NCBI RefSeq assembly: GCF_001485415.1
Contig: NZ_BCMQ01000009.1
Location: forward strand, 50,322-114,321
Length of the DNA: 64,000 bases
Direction: 5' to 3'
From: Myroides odoratimimus
Lineage (GTDB): Bacteria > Bacteroidota > Bacteroidia > Flavobacteriales > Flavobacteriaceae
Shown: piece after piece, positions 36,854 through 44,158 of the stretch
Position numbering within the stretch: the stretch's first letter is position 1
How the letters are laid out: the number at the start of each line of letters is the position of its first letter
The notes under the pieces: generated by a model
Databases searched by the model: none
The model's input: the letters and a program-made list of their open reading frames with translations, nothing else
Told to the model about the DNA's origin: nothing
Translations under genes and position numbers: made by a program

Positions 36854-37255
36854 TTATTTAATGATTTTAATATCTACTTGTAATAATCCCTCGCCTTTGT
36901 GATCCGCTAGTTTCATGAAGGCTTTTTTAGATAGATCTATTTCGCGTCCTTTAACAAAAGGCCCTCTATCATTAATACGAACTTTTACAGATTTTTTATT
37001 ACTTACGTTCGTAACTTTTACCTTCGTATTAAAAGGCAAGCTTTTATGTGCGGCTGTCATCCCCGAGTTGTGGAATTTTTCCCCACTTGCTGTACGCTTT
37101 CCATTAAACTTTTTGTGGTAATAAGAGGCCCTTACATTCGATTTATAATTACCTTTAGAAGTGTATTGTCCATTTTTTACAGAAGAACAACTTCCTAAAA
37201 ACAGGGTTAATATGATTACAATAAAATAATATTTTATACTATAATTGCTCTTCAT
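36854..37255 (-). CDS. RlpA-family septal ring lipoprotein (copy 2)
   Basis: 133 aa. Lipobox 'LFLGSCSS' at the N-terminus. A double-psi beta-barrel RlpA domain follows: '[19 protein letters not shown]', '[18 protein letters not shown]', '[20 protein letters not shown]'. RlpA proteins bind or cleave denuded peptidoglycan at the septum. There is no SPOR domain. It overlaps the upstream RlpA gene by 17 bases, a tandem duplication. Confidence 0.88.
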   Translation of the reverse strand: MKSNYSIKYYFIVIILTLFLGSCSSVKNGQYTSKGNYKSNVRASYYHKKFNGKRTASGEKFHNSGMTAAHKSLPFNTKVKVTNVSNKKSVKVRINDRGPFVKGREIDLSKKAFMKLADHKGEGLLQVDIKIIK

Positions 37256-37739
37256 TTTCTCCTATAAACTTTTCTATTTTTACATCTAGAACACCTCGAC
37301 CAACATTATCAGTTAATTCACCAAACGCTTTTTTAGAGATATCTATACTTCTACCTTTAACGAATGGTCCACGATCCGTAATAGTCAATATCACAAAGCG
37401 TTTATTCTTTAAGTTAGTCACTTTCACTTTTGTCCCAAACGGTAGTGTTTTATGGGCTGCAGTGTATTTCTGGTTGTCAAACACCTCTCCACTAGCAGTC
37501 TTTCTTCCAGTGAATTTATCGTGATAATAAGATGCTTGTGTATCATCATCTACTACGATAAAATCTTCTGTTTCTTCTTCTCCCATTACGATAGAATCGT
37601 TGTCTAACTCTAGAGAATCTGGAGTTACTTTTGTCAATGATGTTTTTACATTATTTTCTTTTACGATTCTTGTAGTCCCACCGAAACTCGATAAGAAAAT
37701 TACAAAAGATATGGCTAGTAAATATTGATATGTTTTCAT
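37239..37739 (-). CDS. RlpA-family septal ring protein (copy 1)
   Basis: 166 aa. Signal peptide '[16 protein letters not shown]' without an obvious lipobox Cys, an acidic linker of ~50 residues, then an RlpA domain ('[19 protein letters not shown]', '[18 protein letters not shown]', '[16 protein letters not shown]'). About half of the domain residues match copy 2. Both genes share one transcript. The missing lipid anchor means the two copies may act in different places, one soluble and one anchored. Confidence 0.88.
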   Translation of the reverse strand: MKTYQYLLAISFVIFLSSFGGTTRIVKENNVKTSLTKVTPDSLELDNDSIVMGEEETEDFIVVDDDTQASYYHDKFTGRKTASGEVFDNQKYTAAHKTLPFGTKVKVTNLKNKRFVILTITDRGPFVKGRSIDISKKAFGELTDNVGRGVLDVKIEKFIGENEEQL

Positions 37740-37784
37740 GTTTTATAAAATAGAACAGACGAATATTTGCAATAAGCATACCAA

Positions 37785-37817
37785 TAAAAAAAGGACCTTC
37801 TTTCGAAGATCCTTTTT
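37785..37817 (-). terminator. Terminator of the four-TM protein gene
   Basis: AAAAAAGGAcCTTC pairs with GAAGaTCCTTTTTT with one mismatch; T-rich on the minus strand. Confidence 0.8.
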
Positions 37818-37837
37818 TACTCTATATTTTTATAAGC

Positions 37838-38281
37838 TTAAGCGAATAAACTTGGCATCCATACTTTCCATGGAAGTCTTGATAAAATCAACACTAATCC
37901 TAATGTATAGAAAATCGCAAATTTCTTAAACTTAGATTTACTATCTGTCGCTTTCTTGTGTTTAGACCATCCAATAGTAATTAATACTATCGCGATAATA
38001 TTAATCAATGGGTGCTCTAAAGCATAAAGTCTTAGTGTAGAATCTTTCATTGCTACTCCAAATCCTTGAACCATTGGAGATACAAAATAAAGTACAAGAC
38101 CTAATAATAACTGAATATGAGTGAATATCAATCCAAACAATCCTAATTTTCTGTCTTTGTCTTTAAACTCTTTGTTCCCTGATAATCCCATAAAAGCATT
38201 CACTGCTACTATAGCTAAGAAAATCAAGGCTAAATAAGCTACACCTGAGTGTGCCTCTTTAATAATAGTACCGAAATTCAT
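37838..38281 (-). CDS. Four-helix integral membrane protein of unknown function
   Basis: 147 aa. Four hydrophobic helices: 'GVAYLALIFLAIVAVNAFMGL', 'FGLIFTHIQLLLGLVLYFV', 'LINIIAIVLITIGW' and 'FAIFYTLGLVLILSRLPW'. Conserved-looking His residues lie at the ends of helices (HSG near residue 11, 'THIQ', 'EHPL'), so heme or quinone binding is conceivable, but unproven. Its relatives are common in Flavobacteriaceae and often carry unreliable names. Own promoter and terminator. Confidence 0.75.
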   Translation of the reverse strand: MNFGTIIKEAHSGVAYLALIFLAIVAVNAFMGLSGNKEFKDKDRKLGLFGLIFTHIQLLLGLVLYFVSPMVQGFGVAMKDSTLRLYALEHPLINIIAIVLITIGWSKHKKATDSKSKFKKFAIFYTLGLVLILSRLPWKVWMPSLFA

Positions 38282-38303
38282 ATTGATGTTATTAGTTTAG
38301 AGG

Positions 38304-38332
38304 CAAATATACTTAAAACTATCGAATGCCAA
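38304..38332 (-). promoter_or_regulatory. Bacteroidota-type promoter of the four-TM protein
   Basis: On the minus strand, TTG (38330-38332), 18 bases, TATATTTG (38304-38311). Confidence 0.7.
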
Positions 38333-38518
38333 CGGACACAATGAAGTTTTACAATTAATTTACACTCTAACGAAAACATCATCTTTATTTATAAACATAA
38401 CCTACTTGTTCTTCTAATCTAATAAATCAGTCTCTTCCTAAATTAAAATTATCTTAATTCCCTTCTAATAAATAAAAAGAGGTACATTACACCTTATTAA
38501 TCTAACTACTATACATTT

Positions 38519-38788
38519 ATGCATCCCAATATGATTATCCCTTGGAGAAACATACTATCTATACTCACCTTAAATATTATCCTAAGTATAGCGATGCGCA
38601 ATGTTCTGTTTTTCTTTATCCCTATAATCACGTTAGGTCTATACAGTATCTACTTTCTGACCTTCAAGAAGAACGAACTATTCTATCACCGCAACAATCA
38701 AACACCGATTATAAAAACCTTACTCCTAACCGCTTTATGCTGTTTAGTCATCACATGTCTCATTCAATATTTATTACATGTCCTATAA
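38519..38788 (+). CDS. Small membrane protein, partner of an ABC ATPase
   Basis: 89 aa with three hydrophobic stretches: 'ILSILTLNIILSIAMRNVLFFF', 'FFIPIITLGLYSIYFLTF' and 'TLLLTALCCLVITCLIQYLL'. No family recognised. It overlaps the start of the ABC ATPase by 11 bases, so they are surely translated together and probably act as one transporter or a regulatory pair. Much shorter than a usual ABC permease, so either a homo-oligomer or a minimal permease. Confidence 0.55.
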   Translation: MHPNMIIPWRNILSILTLNIILSIAMRNVLFFFIPIITLGLYSIYFLTFKKNELFYHRNNQTPIIKTLLLTALCCLVITCLIQYLLHVL

Positions 38789-39380
38789 CCATACCCTACA
38801 TATTGACAGCCTTAGCTACACGACTGATAGTAACCCAGTACTCAGGGGCATATACTTCTCTGCTTCCACAGGAGATATACTCAATATTCGTGGACGCAAT
38901 GGCGCTGGTAAAAGTACATTAATGAAAATCTTATTCGGTAATACAAAACCTGATCACATCCATATCAAAGTGGATAATGAAATAATAACTAATCGCCATA
39001 AGCTTAATCAGTACTTCAGCTATAAACCACAATTCAATATCTTTCCTAAGCATCTTACAGTAAAAGATGTTGTGAAAGAAGACATGATTCGAAGCACATC
39101 CCTTCATCAATATTTAAATACTAAGATTAGTGACTTATCAACAGGTGAACAACAACTCATCCAGACGCTTTACATTCTAAACTTACCTCAGCCTATCTGT
39201 CTATTAGACGAACCCTTCGCTGGTATTTCTCCTCTGCTACAAGAGTTTATAGCAGACGCTATTAGAACTACTGCTAGACATAAAATCATCATCATCACAG
39301 ACCATAATACAGATCTAGTCGACACTATCGCCACTAAATCACTACTTCTAGAGAACGGGGTATTAAAACCAATGCCCTAA
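38778..39380 (+). CDS. ABC transporter ATP-binding protein
   Basis: 200 aa. Complete nucleotide-binding domain: Walker A 'GRNGAGKST' near residue 42, Q-loop 'YKPQFN', signature 'LSTGEQQLI', Walker B 'ICLLDEPFAG' and switch His in 'IIITDHNTD'. Compact, with no extra domains. The membrane partner is the 89-aa protein upstream. Substrate unknown. The stop codon is inside the hairpin of the downstream terminator. Confidence 0.88.
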   Translation: MSYNHTLHIDSLSYTTDSNPVLRGIYFSASTGDILNIRGRNGAGKSTLMKILFGNTKPDHIHIKVDNEIITNRHKLNQYFSYKPQFNIFPKHLTVKDVVKEDMIRSTSLHQYLNTKISDLSTGEQQLIQTLYILNLPQPICLLDEPFAGISPLLQEFIADAIRTTARHKIIIITDHNTDLVDTIATKSLLLENGVLKPMP

Positions 39381-39398
39381 GCGAACTTAGGGCATTGG
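39369..39398. terminator. Bidirectional terminator at the left end of the lysis island
   Basis: CCAATGCCCTAAG (39369-39381) pairs perfectly with CTTAGGGCATTGG (39386-39398) across CGAA. It separates the ABC gene from the leftward phage-like operon. Confidence 0.8.
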
Positions 39399-39408
39399 TA
39401 AATCAGTT

Positions 39409-40014
39409 CTATTGAATCTTCTGTACTCCTAAGAAGCCTTCGTTAGAAACCATTAGTTTAAACTTCGTACCATCAGCACTAGTTAATACATTCAGTTCTA
39501 ATGGTAACTCTCCAGACTCATCTGCTAAAACACCATTAATAGATCTTACTACATTTTTATCATCTAATGTAAGTCTCGCTCCTTGTAATGCAGAAACTTC
39601 TAAATTTAAGCTTCCTACACCATCTGAGGCAGTTGATATAATATTTAAAAAAGTATAATTACTTCCCATTAAGCCATAAGACACACTCCCTGTCTCTATT
39701 ACATTTTCTTCAAACTTAAGAGCTTGTACAATATTACCGACTACCCTATCTGAAGTTATTGCAGTGCTAAAACTAATCGAATTATCTCCATCCTTCAACT
39801 CCTCTTCATGACTTATAACTCCAGGGGCACTAATCTGCCTATGTTTTGCATACTCACCTACCTGTTCATCTATCCCAAAGGTAGATACTATTTTTGTTTT
39901 ATAATCTGATTCATTAAAAGACTCTTTTTTTAATATTTTAAAGTTCTCTCCTCCATATTCAACAATAGTTGATGTATCTCCTTTAATTTTTACTGGTTGT
40001 TCATTTGTTGACAT
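39409..40014 (-). CDS. Phage tail-fibre/baseplate-like protein
   Basis: 201 aa, starting 'MSTNEQPVKIKG'. No signal peptide or membrane segment. The C-terminal third, 'VRSINGVLADESGELPLEL', has a pattern I associate with Bacteroidota phage tail proteins, but the similarity is from memory, not a search. It is the last gene of the leftward island operon. It shares the MST-E-Q start and leader with the genes at 41535 and 42232, although their bodies differ. Confidence 0.5.
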   Translation of the reverse strand: MSTNEQPVKIKGDTSTIVEYGGENFKILKKESFNESDYKTKIVSTFGIDEQVGEYAKHRQISAPGVISHEEELKDGDNSISFSTAITSDRVVGNIVQALKFEENVIETGSVSYGLMGSNYTFLNIISTASDGVGSLNLEVSALQGARLTLDDKNVVRSINGVLADESGELPLELNVLTSADGTKFKLMVSNEGFLGVQKIQ

Positions 40015-40040
40015 AATTTTACTTTTTTTATTGGTTAATT
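40012..40040 (-). repeat. Conserved leader copy 1 (before the tail-like gene)
   Basis: The start codon is preceded by a leader which on the plus strand reads ACATAATTTTA then T-run then ATTGGTTAAT. Near-identical leaders stand at 41948-41979 and 42681-42711; a further GATTGGTTAATATTTT occurs at 40098. May be a transcription or translation signal. Confidence 0.6.
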
Positions 40041-40111
40041 AATTGATTTATACACATAGCCTCATATAACGCTCTATTCAACTATGTGCTATTTATTGAT
40101 TGGTTAATATT

Positions 40112-40627
40112 TTATATTCTCGACTTAATGATAAAGCCTGTCATACCTAGAGCCACCAACAACATAAACCCTCTTCCCAGCCATATCTGTGTCTGTTGCC
40201 ACCATGATAGACTCAGGGGTACAGCTACGGGTATTCTTGTCTCCACTACCTTTTGTTCTTTGATAAACTTATCCTTCCATTCGAAGAATAAGCGTTGAGC
40301 TTCTGACTCACAGTCCACGATTAGCTTATTATTTTGAAGCTGTACTTTTGGCGGTTGTAACACCTTGTTTTTACTGCGCTTTATATTCGCATCTTTCACA
40401 ACTATTTTATTTCCTTGTACAGCTAATTCAGCCACATACTGACTCTTATCAGCAGGGATTATCAGTACTGTATCCCTCTTTACTTCTTCTACCGTTTGGG
40501 TTATCTGCTCAGTGGTGGTCGGTTGCATATTAATCGCTGTCTTGCGACTACCACAGCTCATCAATAGAAGTGCTAACAACAACACTACAAACACGAGCAT
40601 ATATCGATCATGCTTTTTCATATTCAT
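40112..40627 (-). CDS. Candidate unimolecular spanin (lipobox plus C-terminal TM)
   Basis: 171 aa. The N-terminus is a lipoprotein signal ending in 'ALLLMSCGSRK' (lipidated Cys near residue 25), and the C-terminus has one membrane helix, 'FMLLVALGMTGFIIKSRI'. Between them are ~120 residues that would span the periplasm. This layout, outer-membrane lipid anchor plus inner-membrane helix in one protein, is that of unimolecular spanins such as T1 gp11, which fuse the two membranes at the end of lysis. Position directly downstream of the endolysin supports it. Sequence homology is not claimed. Confidence 0.55.
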   Translation of the reverse strand: MNMKKHDRYMLVFVVLLLALLLMSCGSRKTAINMQPTTTEQITQTVEEVKRDTVLIIPADKSQYVAELAVQGNKIVVKDANIKRSKNKVLQPPKVQLQNNKLIVDCESEAQRLFFEWKDKFIKEQKVVETRIPVAVPLSLSWWQQTQIWLGRGFMLLVALGMTGFIIKSRI

Positions 40628-40666
40628 ATCATTTTTTGATTATGTGATTGGGTAGACTGTATAACG

Positions 40667-41128
40667 TCACGAGTTACTAAACACTCTAATAAATCCTTTA
40701 TTGATTGTTTGGATATGACGCTTCTTCTCAGCCACGATATACCCTTCTCTACTTGCTTGGTCATTCGTATTCCCTTCTATAGTTGTGATGACATCACCAT
40801 TCACAGCTATCACGATACCTGTATGACCTAATCCTTTCCCAAAGTCCATGATGAAGATATCTCCTACCTCAGGTTTCATAACACGAAGCTCTTTACTCGC
40901 ATTCCATTGAGCTAAAACTCCTCCAGTTTTCTTTAAAGGATTTGACAGTTTATAATCAGTACACACCTCTTGTACACACCAGTACACAAAAGCCATACAC
41001 CACGCATATCCCTCACCTAGTCCTACGCTGTTCAGATACTTTTTTACTCCAGGTCCTTTATTATTCTTGATAGGCCATTCCTGTACATGGAGTTGACTCT
41101 GAGCTTGTCTAACTAACTGTGTTCTCAT
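40667..41128 (-). CDS. CHAP-like endolysin (peptidoglycan amidase/endopeptidase)
   Basis: 153 aa with a single catalytic domain. The Cys is in 'YAWCMAFVYWCV' near residue 44; the His is in 'GLGHTGIVIAV' near residue 107; 'TIEGNTND' supplies the third polar residue. No signal peptide, as expected for a lysin that needs a holin to reach the wall. It overlaps the upstream gene by 4 bases (ATGA), and the spanin candidate follows by 40 bases. Annotated elsewhere as CHAP or TIGR02594-type. Confidence 0.8.
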   Translation of the reverse strand: MRTQLVRQAQSQLHVQEWPIKNNKGPGVKKYLNSVGLGEGYAWCMAFVYWCVQEVCTDYKLSNPLKKTGGVLAQWNASKELRVMKPEVGDIFIMDFGKGLGHTGIVIAVNGDVITTIEGNTNDQASREGYIVAEKKRHIQTINKGFIRVFSNS

Positions 41129-41481
41129 TCTCTCTTGCCATTTAGCTGTTTATATTTCCTTAGTTCATCAATCAACTCCTTATTCTGTAGAGCCAATTTC
41201 TCTAATTTCTGTTCTAGATTGATGATTACCTTCTTAGCAGCAGTTAGCTCATCGATAGCCTCGCGATGCAGATTAGACGTTTTATAAAGCTCGTTGGTAG
41301 CTTCTTTTAATTTAATTCCTAAGTCATCTACTATATCTCTATAGTATTTTAGAGATTTCTCTACATTATCGAGCTCTGAGCTTTGTACCTCAGCTTTACT
41401 CTTACGTCTAGCCGCCCACCATGTCGCTAATGATGAAACGAAGCCCACTACCGTCGCTATTATTGTTTCATTCATTAGCAC
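41125..41481 (-). CDS. Small TM plus coiled-coil protein, candidate holin or holin partner
   Basis: 118 aa. One N-terminal membrane helix ('TIIATVVGFVSSLATWWAA') then a basic stop-transfer (RRKSK) and a long coiled coil from residue ~32 to the end ('ELDNVEKSLKYYRDIVDDL', 'TAAKKVIINLEQKLEKL'). It lies immediately upstream of the endolysin, overlapping by 4 bases, the normal place for a holin. Single-TM holins exist, but the long coiled coil is unusual, so a regulator of the lysin or a phage structural protein is also possible. Confidence 0.5.
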   Translation of the reverse strand: MLMNETIIATVVGFVSSLATWWAARRKSKAEVQSSELDNVEKSLKYYRDIVDDLGIKLKEATNELYKTSNLHREAIDELTAAKKVIINLEQKLEKLALQNKELIDELRKYKQLNGKRE

Positions 41482-41534
41482 ACTGGTTTTGGATTGGTTA
41501 TACTTTACACAGTAAAATTAATTGACACACTATT

Positions 41535-41951
41535 TTATTCAACTCCCTTTTCATACTTTAAACGATTCACCAAAGAAATATTCTTCCCAACATATTTCTC
41601 AATATTAGGTATTCGCTCAAGTTCATTATTTATATCAAATGGATACTCTTGTGATAATCCATTTTCATAGACTACAATATAAAGTTCAGAGATAGTCTCT
41701 GGTATAGGCCCAGATGAACCAAGTACTCTTTCATCAATAATTTGAGTACCCATTTCTGAAATAGTCACCCCATTCTTTAATTGATAATTATAATAAATAC
41801 CTTTACCTCCATGAAGTCTAACAAACTCCTGATACTTTTCTAATTTATCATCATAACTACCTGTATCACAACACAAGTCTTTATTGATATCTACTTTTAC
41901 ACTTACTAATGAATCTGCATTAGTACAATTTGTTTTTTGTTCTGTTGACAT
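41535..41951 (-). CDS. Duplicated small protein A of the lysis island
   Basis: 138 aa from ATG 41951 ('MSTEQKTNCTNADSLV'); an upstream in-frame ATG at 42005 is less likely. Has the C-C pair 'KDLCCDTG' and a conserved core 'KYQEFVRLHGGKGIYYNYQL' followed by 'NGVTISEMG'. No signal peptide or TM. It is a paralogue of the next gene (42232), with about half of the aligned N-terminal and core residues shared. Function unknown; maybe a phage accessory or structural protein. It lies 54 bases upstream of the TM/coiled-coil gene. Confidence 0.6.
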   Translation of the reverse strand: MSTEQKTNCTNADSLVSVKVDINKDLCCDTGSYDDKLEKYQEFVRLHGGKGIYYNYQLKNGVTISEMGTQIIDERVLGSSGPIPETISELYIVVYENGLSQEYPFDINNELERIPNIEKYVGKNISLVNRLKYEKGVE

Positions 41952-41979
41952 AGTTTTATTTTTTGATTGGTTAATAATT
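41948..41979 (-). repeat. Conserved leader copy 2 (before protein A)
   Basis: On the plus strand ACATAGTTTTATTTTTTGATTGGTTAAT with the start codon at its left end. See the copy at 40012. Confidence 0.6.
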
Positions 41980-42231
41980 ATTCTGTGATTTAAGCCACTG
42001 TTCAAAAACTGATTTATCTAGAATCATCAGTTACAATTCTTTTCATAAAGTGCAGATATACTTATCCTTGTCCACTGATTCACAGTAGATACACTTTACT
42101 AGTATTTATATTGGATTTTTAACATCTAGATGCTAGTACACATCTATTTAAAGATTTCTTTACACTGTCAACACTCTAAGCTTTATAACTAAATTTAGCT
42201 CTAACTCTTAGCATGTTCACTAATGGTAATA

Positions 42232-42684
42232 TTAGATTTTTTCTCTATAACTTTCTTCCCATACAAAGATAGATTTCCCTATAAAATCTTCAATACTAGG
42301 AATTCTCTCTGTCTCATTATTTACACTAAAATCATAGATTTTATATTCTTGACTGTTTTCTTCATATACTTTTATATATCGTTTAGTTATTGTAATTAAA
42401 CCTTCTTCATCTGGTCCATATGGGTCTGATCCTATACTTTCAATCACACCTAACTCTTTAAAAGTCACCCCATCACTCAACTGATAATTATAATAGATAC
42501 CCTTTCCTCCGTGAAGTCGAATAAACTTCTGATATTTTCTAAACTCTTCTTGTGTAACGAAATCACCTGTTTGATTCCCTCCTCCACAGCATTGGTCTTT
42601 ATTTACCTCTACTTTTGTAGTTACAACTACTATAGCATCATCTGATGTGCATACAGTCTCTTTTGTTTTCTGTTCTGTTGACAT
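42232..42684 (-). CDS. Duplicated small protein B of the lysis island
   Basis: 150 aa from ATG 42684 ('MSTEQKTKETVCTSD'), paralogue of the gene at 41535. It repeats the C-C pair ('KDQCCGGG') and the core 'KYQKFIRLHGGKGIYYNYQL' then 'DGVTFKELG', but has extra residues after the C-C motif. The 5' flanks are related too: 'TTATCCTTG', 'ACACTTTACT' and 'TATTGGATT' blocks occur before both starts, so gene and promoter region were duplicated together. Unknown function. Confidence 0.6.
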   Translation of the reverse strand: MSTEQKTKETVCTSDDAIVVVTTKVEVNKDQCCGGGNQTGDFVTQEEFRKYQKFIRLHGGKGIYYNYQLSDGVTFKELGVIESIGSDPYGPDEEGLITITKRYIKVYEENSQEYKIYDFSVNNETERIPSIEDFIGKSIFVWEESYREKI

Positions 42685-42711
42685 AATTTTATTTTTTTGA
42701 TTGGTTAATAT
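42681..42711 (-). repeat. Conserved leader copy 3 (before protein B)
   Basis: On the plus strand ACATAATTTTATTTTTTTGATTGGTTAAT; see the copies at 40012 and 41948. Confidence 0.6.
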
Positions 42712-42906
42712 TTTTCTAAACAATAAAGACATAATTATCCTTGCTCGCTTTTTGACAGCAAGTACACTTTACTCTATTTTTATTGGATTATGAATACTGT
42801 GATGAGATTGCTCTCATCTGTAATTGAAAGAATATACTGATGGAAAGACATTGCACGTAGGCGCCAATTGTGCAAGTACTACTCCTATATTCCTAATTTT
42901 TACTTC

Positions 42907-43315
42907 TGCATTTCTACTCTACAAAGATCGCTCTTTTACTACCTTAACTCAACTTTCTGTTAAGTAACTGAACACTTCTGTTCAGTCTTTCGAAACACTC
43001 CTTATTGCTGTATTTCTACTCTATAAAGGTCGTTCTTTTACTACCTCAGCTCAACTTTCTGTTAAGTTACTGAACAACTCTGTTCAATCTTTCGAAACAC
43101 TCTTTATTACTGCATTTCTACTCTACAAAGATCGCTCTTTTACTAACTCAGCTCAACTTTCTGTTAAGTAACTGAACAACTCTGTTCACTTCCTATAATC
43201 ACTGTTGATAACCTGATTATTACGCTACAAAGATCTCACTTATCAACACCATAACCCATTTGTTGTCAAGAGACTGAACAACTCTATTCACATCTTATAA
43301 ACACTGTTAATAACT
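42907..43315. repeat. Four tandem copies of a 102-bp repeat with internal dyads
   Basis: Copies begin near 42907, 43009 and 43111, plus a weaker fourth at about 43213. Copies 1-3 share 'CTACTCTAYAAAGRTCG', 'CTCAACTTTCTGTTAAGT', the dyad TGAACA-N4-TGTTCA and (copies 1-2) TTTCGAAA; copy 4 keeps 'CTACAAAGATC' and 'TGAACAACTCTATTCA'. The period is exactly 102 bases. Non-coding on both strands as far as I can see. It lies 5' of the duplicated genes. Flanking 42733-42906 shows only the shared upstream blocks. Confidence 0.85.
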
Positions 43316-43543
43316 CTAATCTAGGTCTTTCATGGTTGCCTCTATTTTTGCGAGTTCTTTATACACTGGCGTATTCAGCACTTCATATAGAGTCGTACGA
43401 GAGATAGGATACACAGGACAGATATATTTCTTCCACACCACTGTCACCGGGATGTCTTCTGTCTTGTATTGGTTATATAAATCCAAGATCAGTTTATATC
43501 TTCTCAACTTATTTAATTGACTACCTGCTACTCTTTTTGTCAT
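43316..43543 (-). CDS. Small basic protein, phage-like
   Basis: 75 aa, 'MTKRVAGSQLNKLRRYKLI' and then 'VVWKKYICPVYPISRTTLYEVL'. The second part could be a helix-turn-helix ('ISRTTLYEVLNTP'). No signal or TM. Similar small ORFs occur beside phage genes in Bacteroidota, but I cannot name the family. It sits between the 90-aa gene and the tandem repeats. Confidence 0.5.
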   Translation of the reverse strand: MTKRVAGSQLNKLRRYKLILDLYNQYKTEDIPVTVVWKKYICPVYPISRTTLYEVLNTPVYKELAKIEATMKDLD

Positions 43544-43613
43544 AACTTTTATTTTTAATGATAAAACAACTTAATAATCGAAACTTTATTTATAATCACT
43601 TATTCCTTATCCA

Positions 43614-43886
43614 CTACCTTCTATCTCTTAACCTAGCTATTTTTTCTTCCAACTCACTAGATATTTGATAAGGTTTTAGTTCTTCTTCTCCACCTACGCT
43701 TAGGTGATACCCTCTCTCTTGGTTTATACAGATACGCTCCCCTGAGGTAAAGTATCCAGTACCATTAGTTCTGTATAAGGCGCTGTATAGATACAGTTCA
43801 CGCTCTATGCTTTGTTTCTCTTTTAAAGTCAGAATAGCTGGTTCTCCTGCTTCAAATACGGTTGATGTACTCATCACTGCTTTCAT
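43614..43886 (-). CDS. Hypothetical protein, first gene of the island operon
   Basis: 90 aa, 'MKAVMSTSTVFEAGEPAIL' then a helical segment 'TLKEKQSIERELYLYSALY' and 'GERICINQERGYHLSV'. Mixed alpha/beta pattern, no recognised family. It is the first leftward gene after the divergent repressor; its promoter -7 (44090-44097) abuts operator-like repeats, so it should be directly repressed. Confidence 0.5.
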   Translation of the reverse strand: MKAVMSTSTVFEAGEPAILTLKEKQSIERELYLYSALYRTNGTGYFTSGERICINQERGYHLSVGGEEELKPYQISSELEEKIARLRDRR

Positions 43887-44066
43887 AACAATTTATTTTT
43901 GGTATTGATATATCGAACAAGACATACCCAAAATATAAACATCGTTCGTATTATAAAGGAGATTTTTACTGCTTATCTAGAATATCTTACTTGTATCTGT
44001 CGAAGTATTCTACCGCTATTATTTCAGTTTATCCCTTTAAAATTAGCTACCTATGCTTTTTTTGAC

Positions 44067-44139
44067 TAATTTTGTTCCTATTACTTTTACAAATATACAA
44101 ACAAAGTTTCGATTATAAAAACAATTAGAAACAAAGTTT
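44067..44139. promoter_or_regulatory. Divergent operator/promoter region of the CI-like repressor
   Basis: Rightward -7 TAATTTTG (44067-44074) overlaps AATTTTGTTCCTA (44068-44080). Leftward -7 TATATTTG (44090-44097, minus) abuts AAACAAAGTTT (44099-44109). A third copy AAACAAAGTTT is at 44129-44139. The three words are versions of one sequence (TAGRAACAAARTT). Confidence 0.6.
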
Positions 44140-44158
44140 TTTAAATATCATTACTATT

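Noticed and set aside
42950..43290. TGAACA-N4-TGTTCA dyads as LexA (SOS) boxes
   Set aside because: The Bacillus LexA box is GAAC-N4-GTTC; here the core is GAAC-N6-GTTC, and the Bacteroidota LexA site is not one I can name.
42907..43315. The 102-bp tandem repeat as a CRISPR array
   Set aside because: Repeats are contiguous with no unique spacers of regular length, and no cas gene is nearby.
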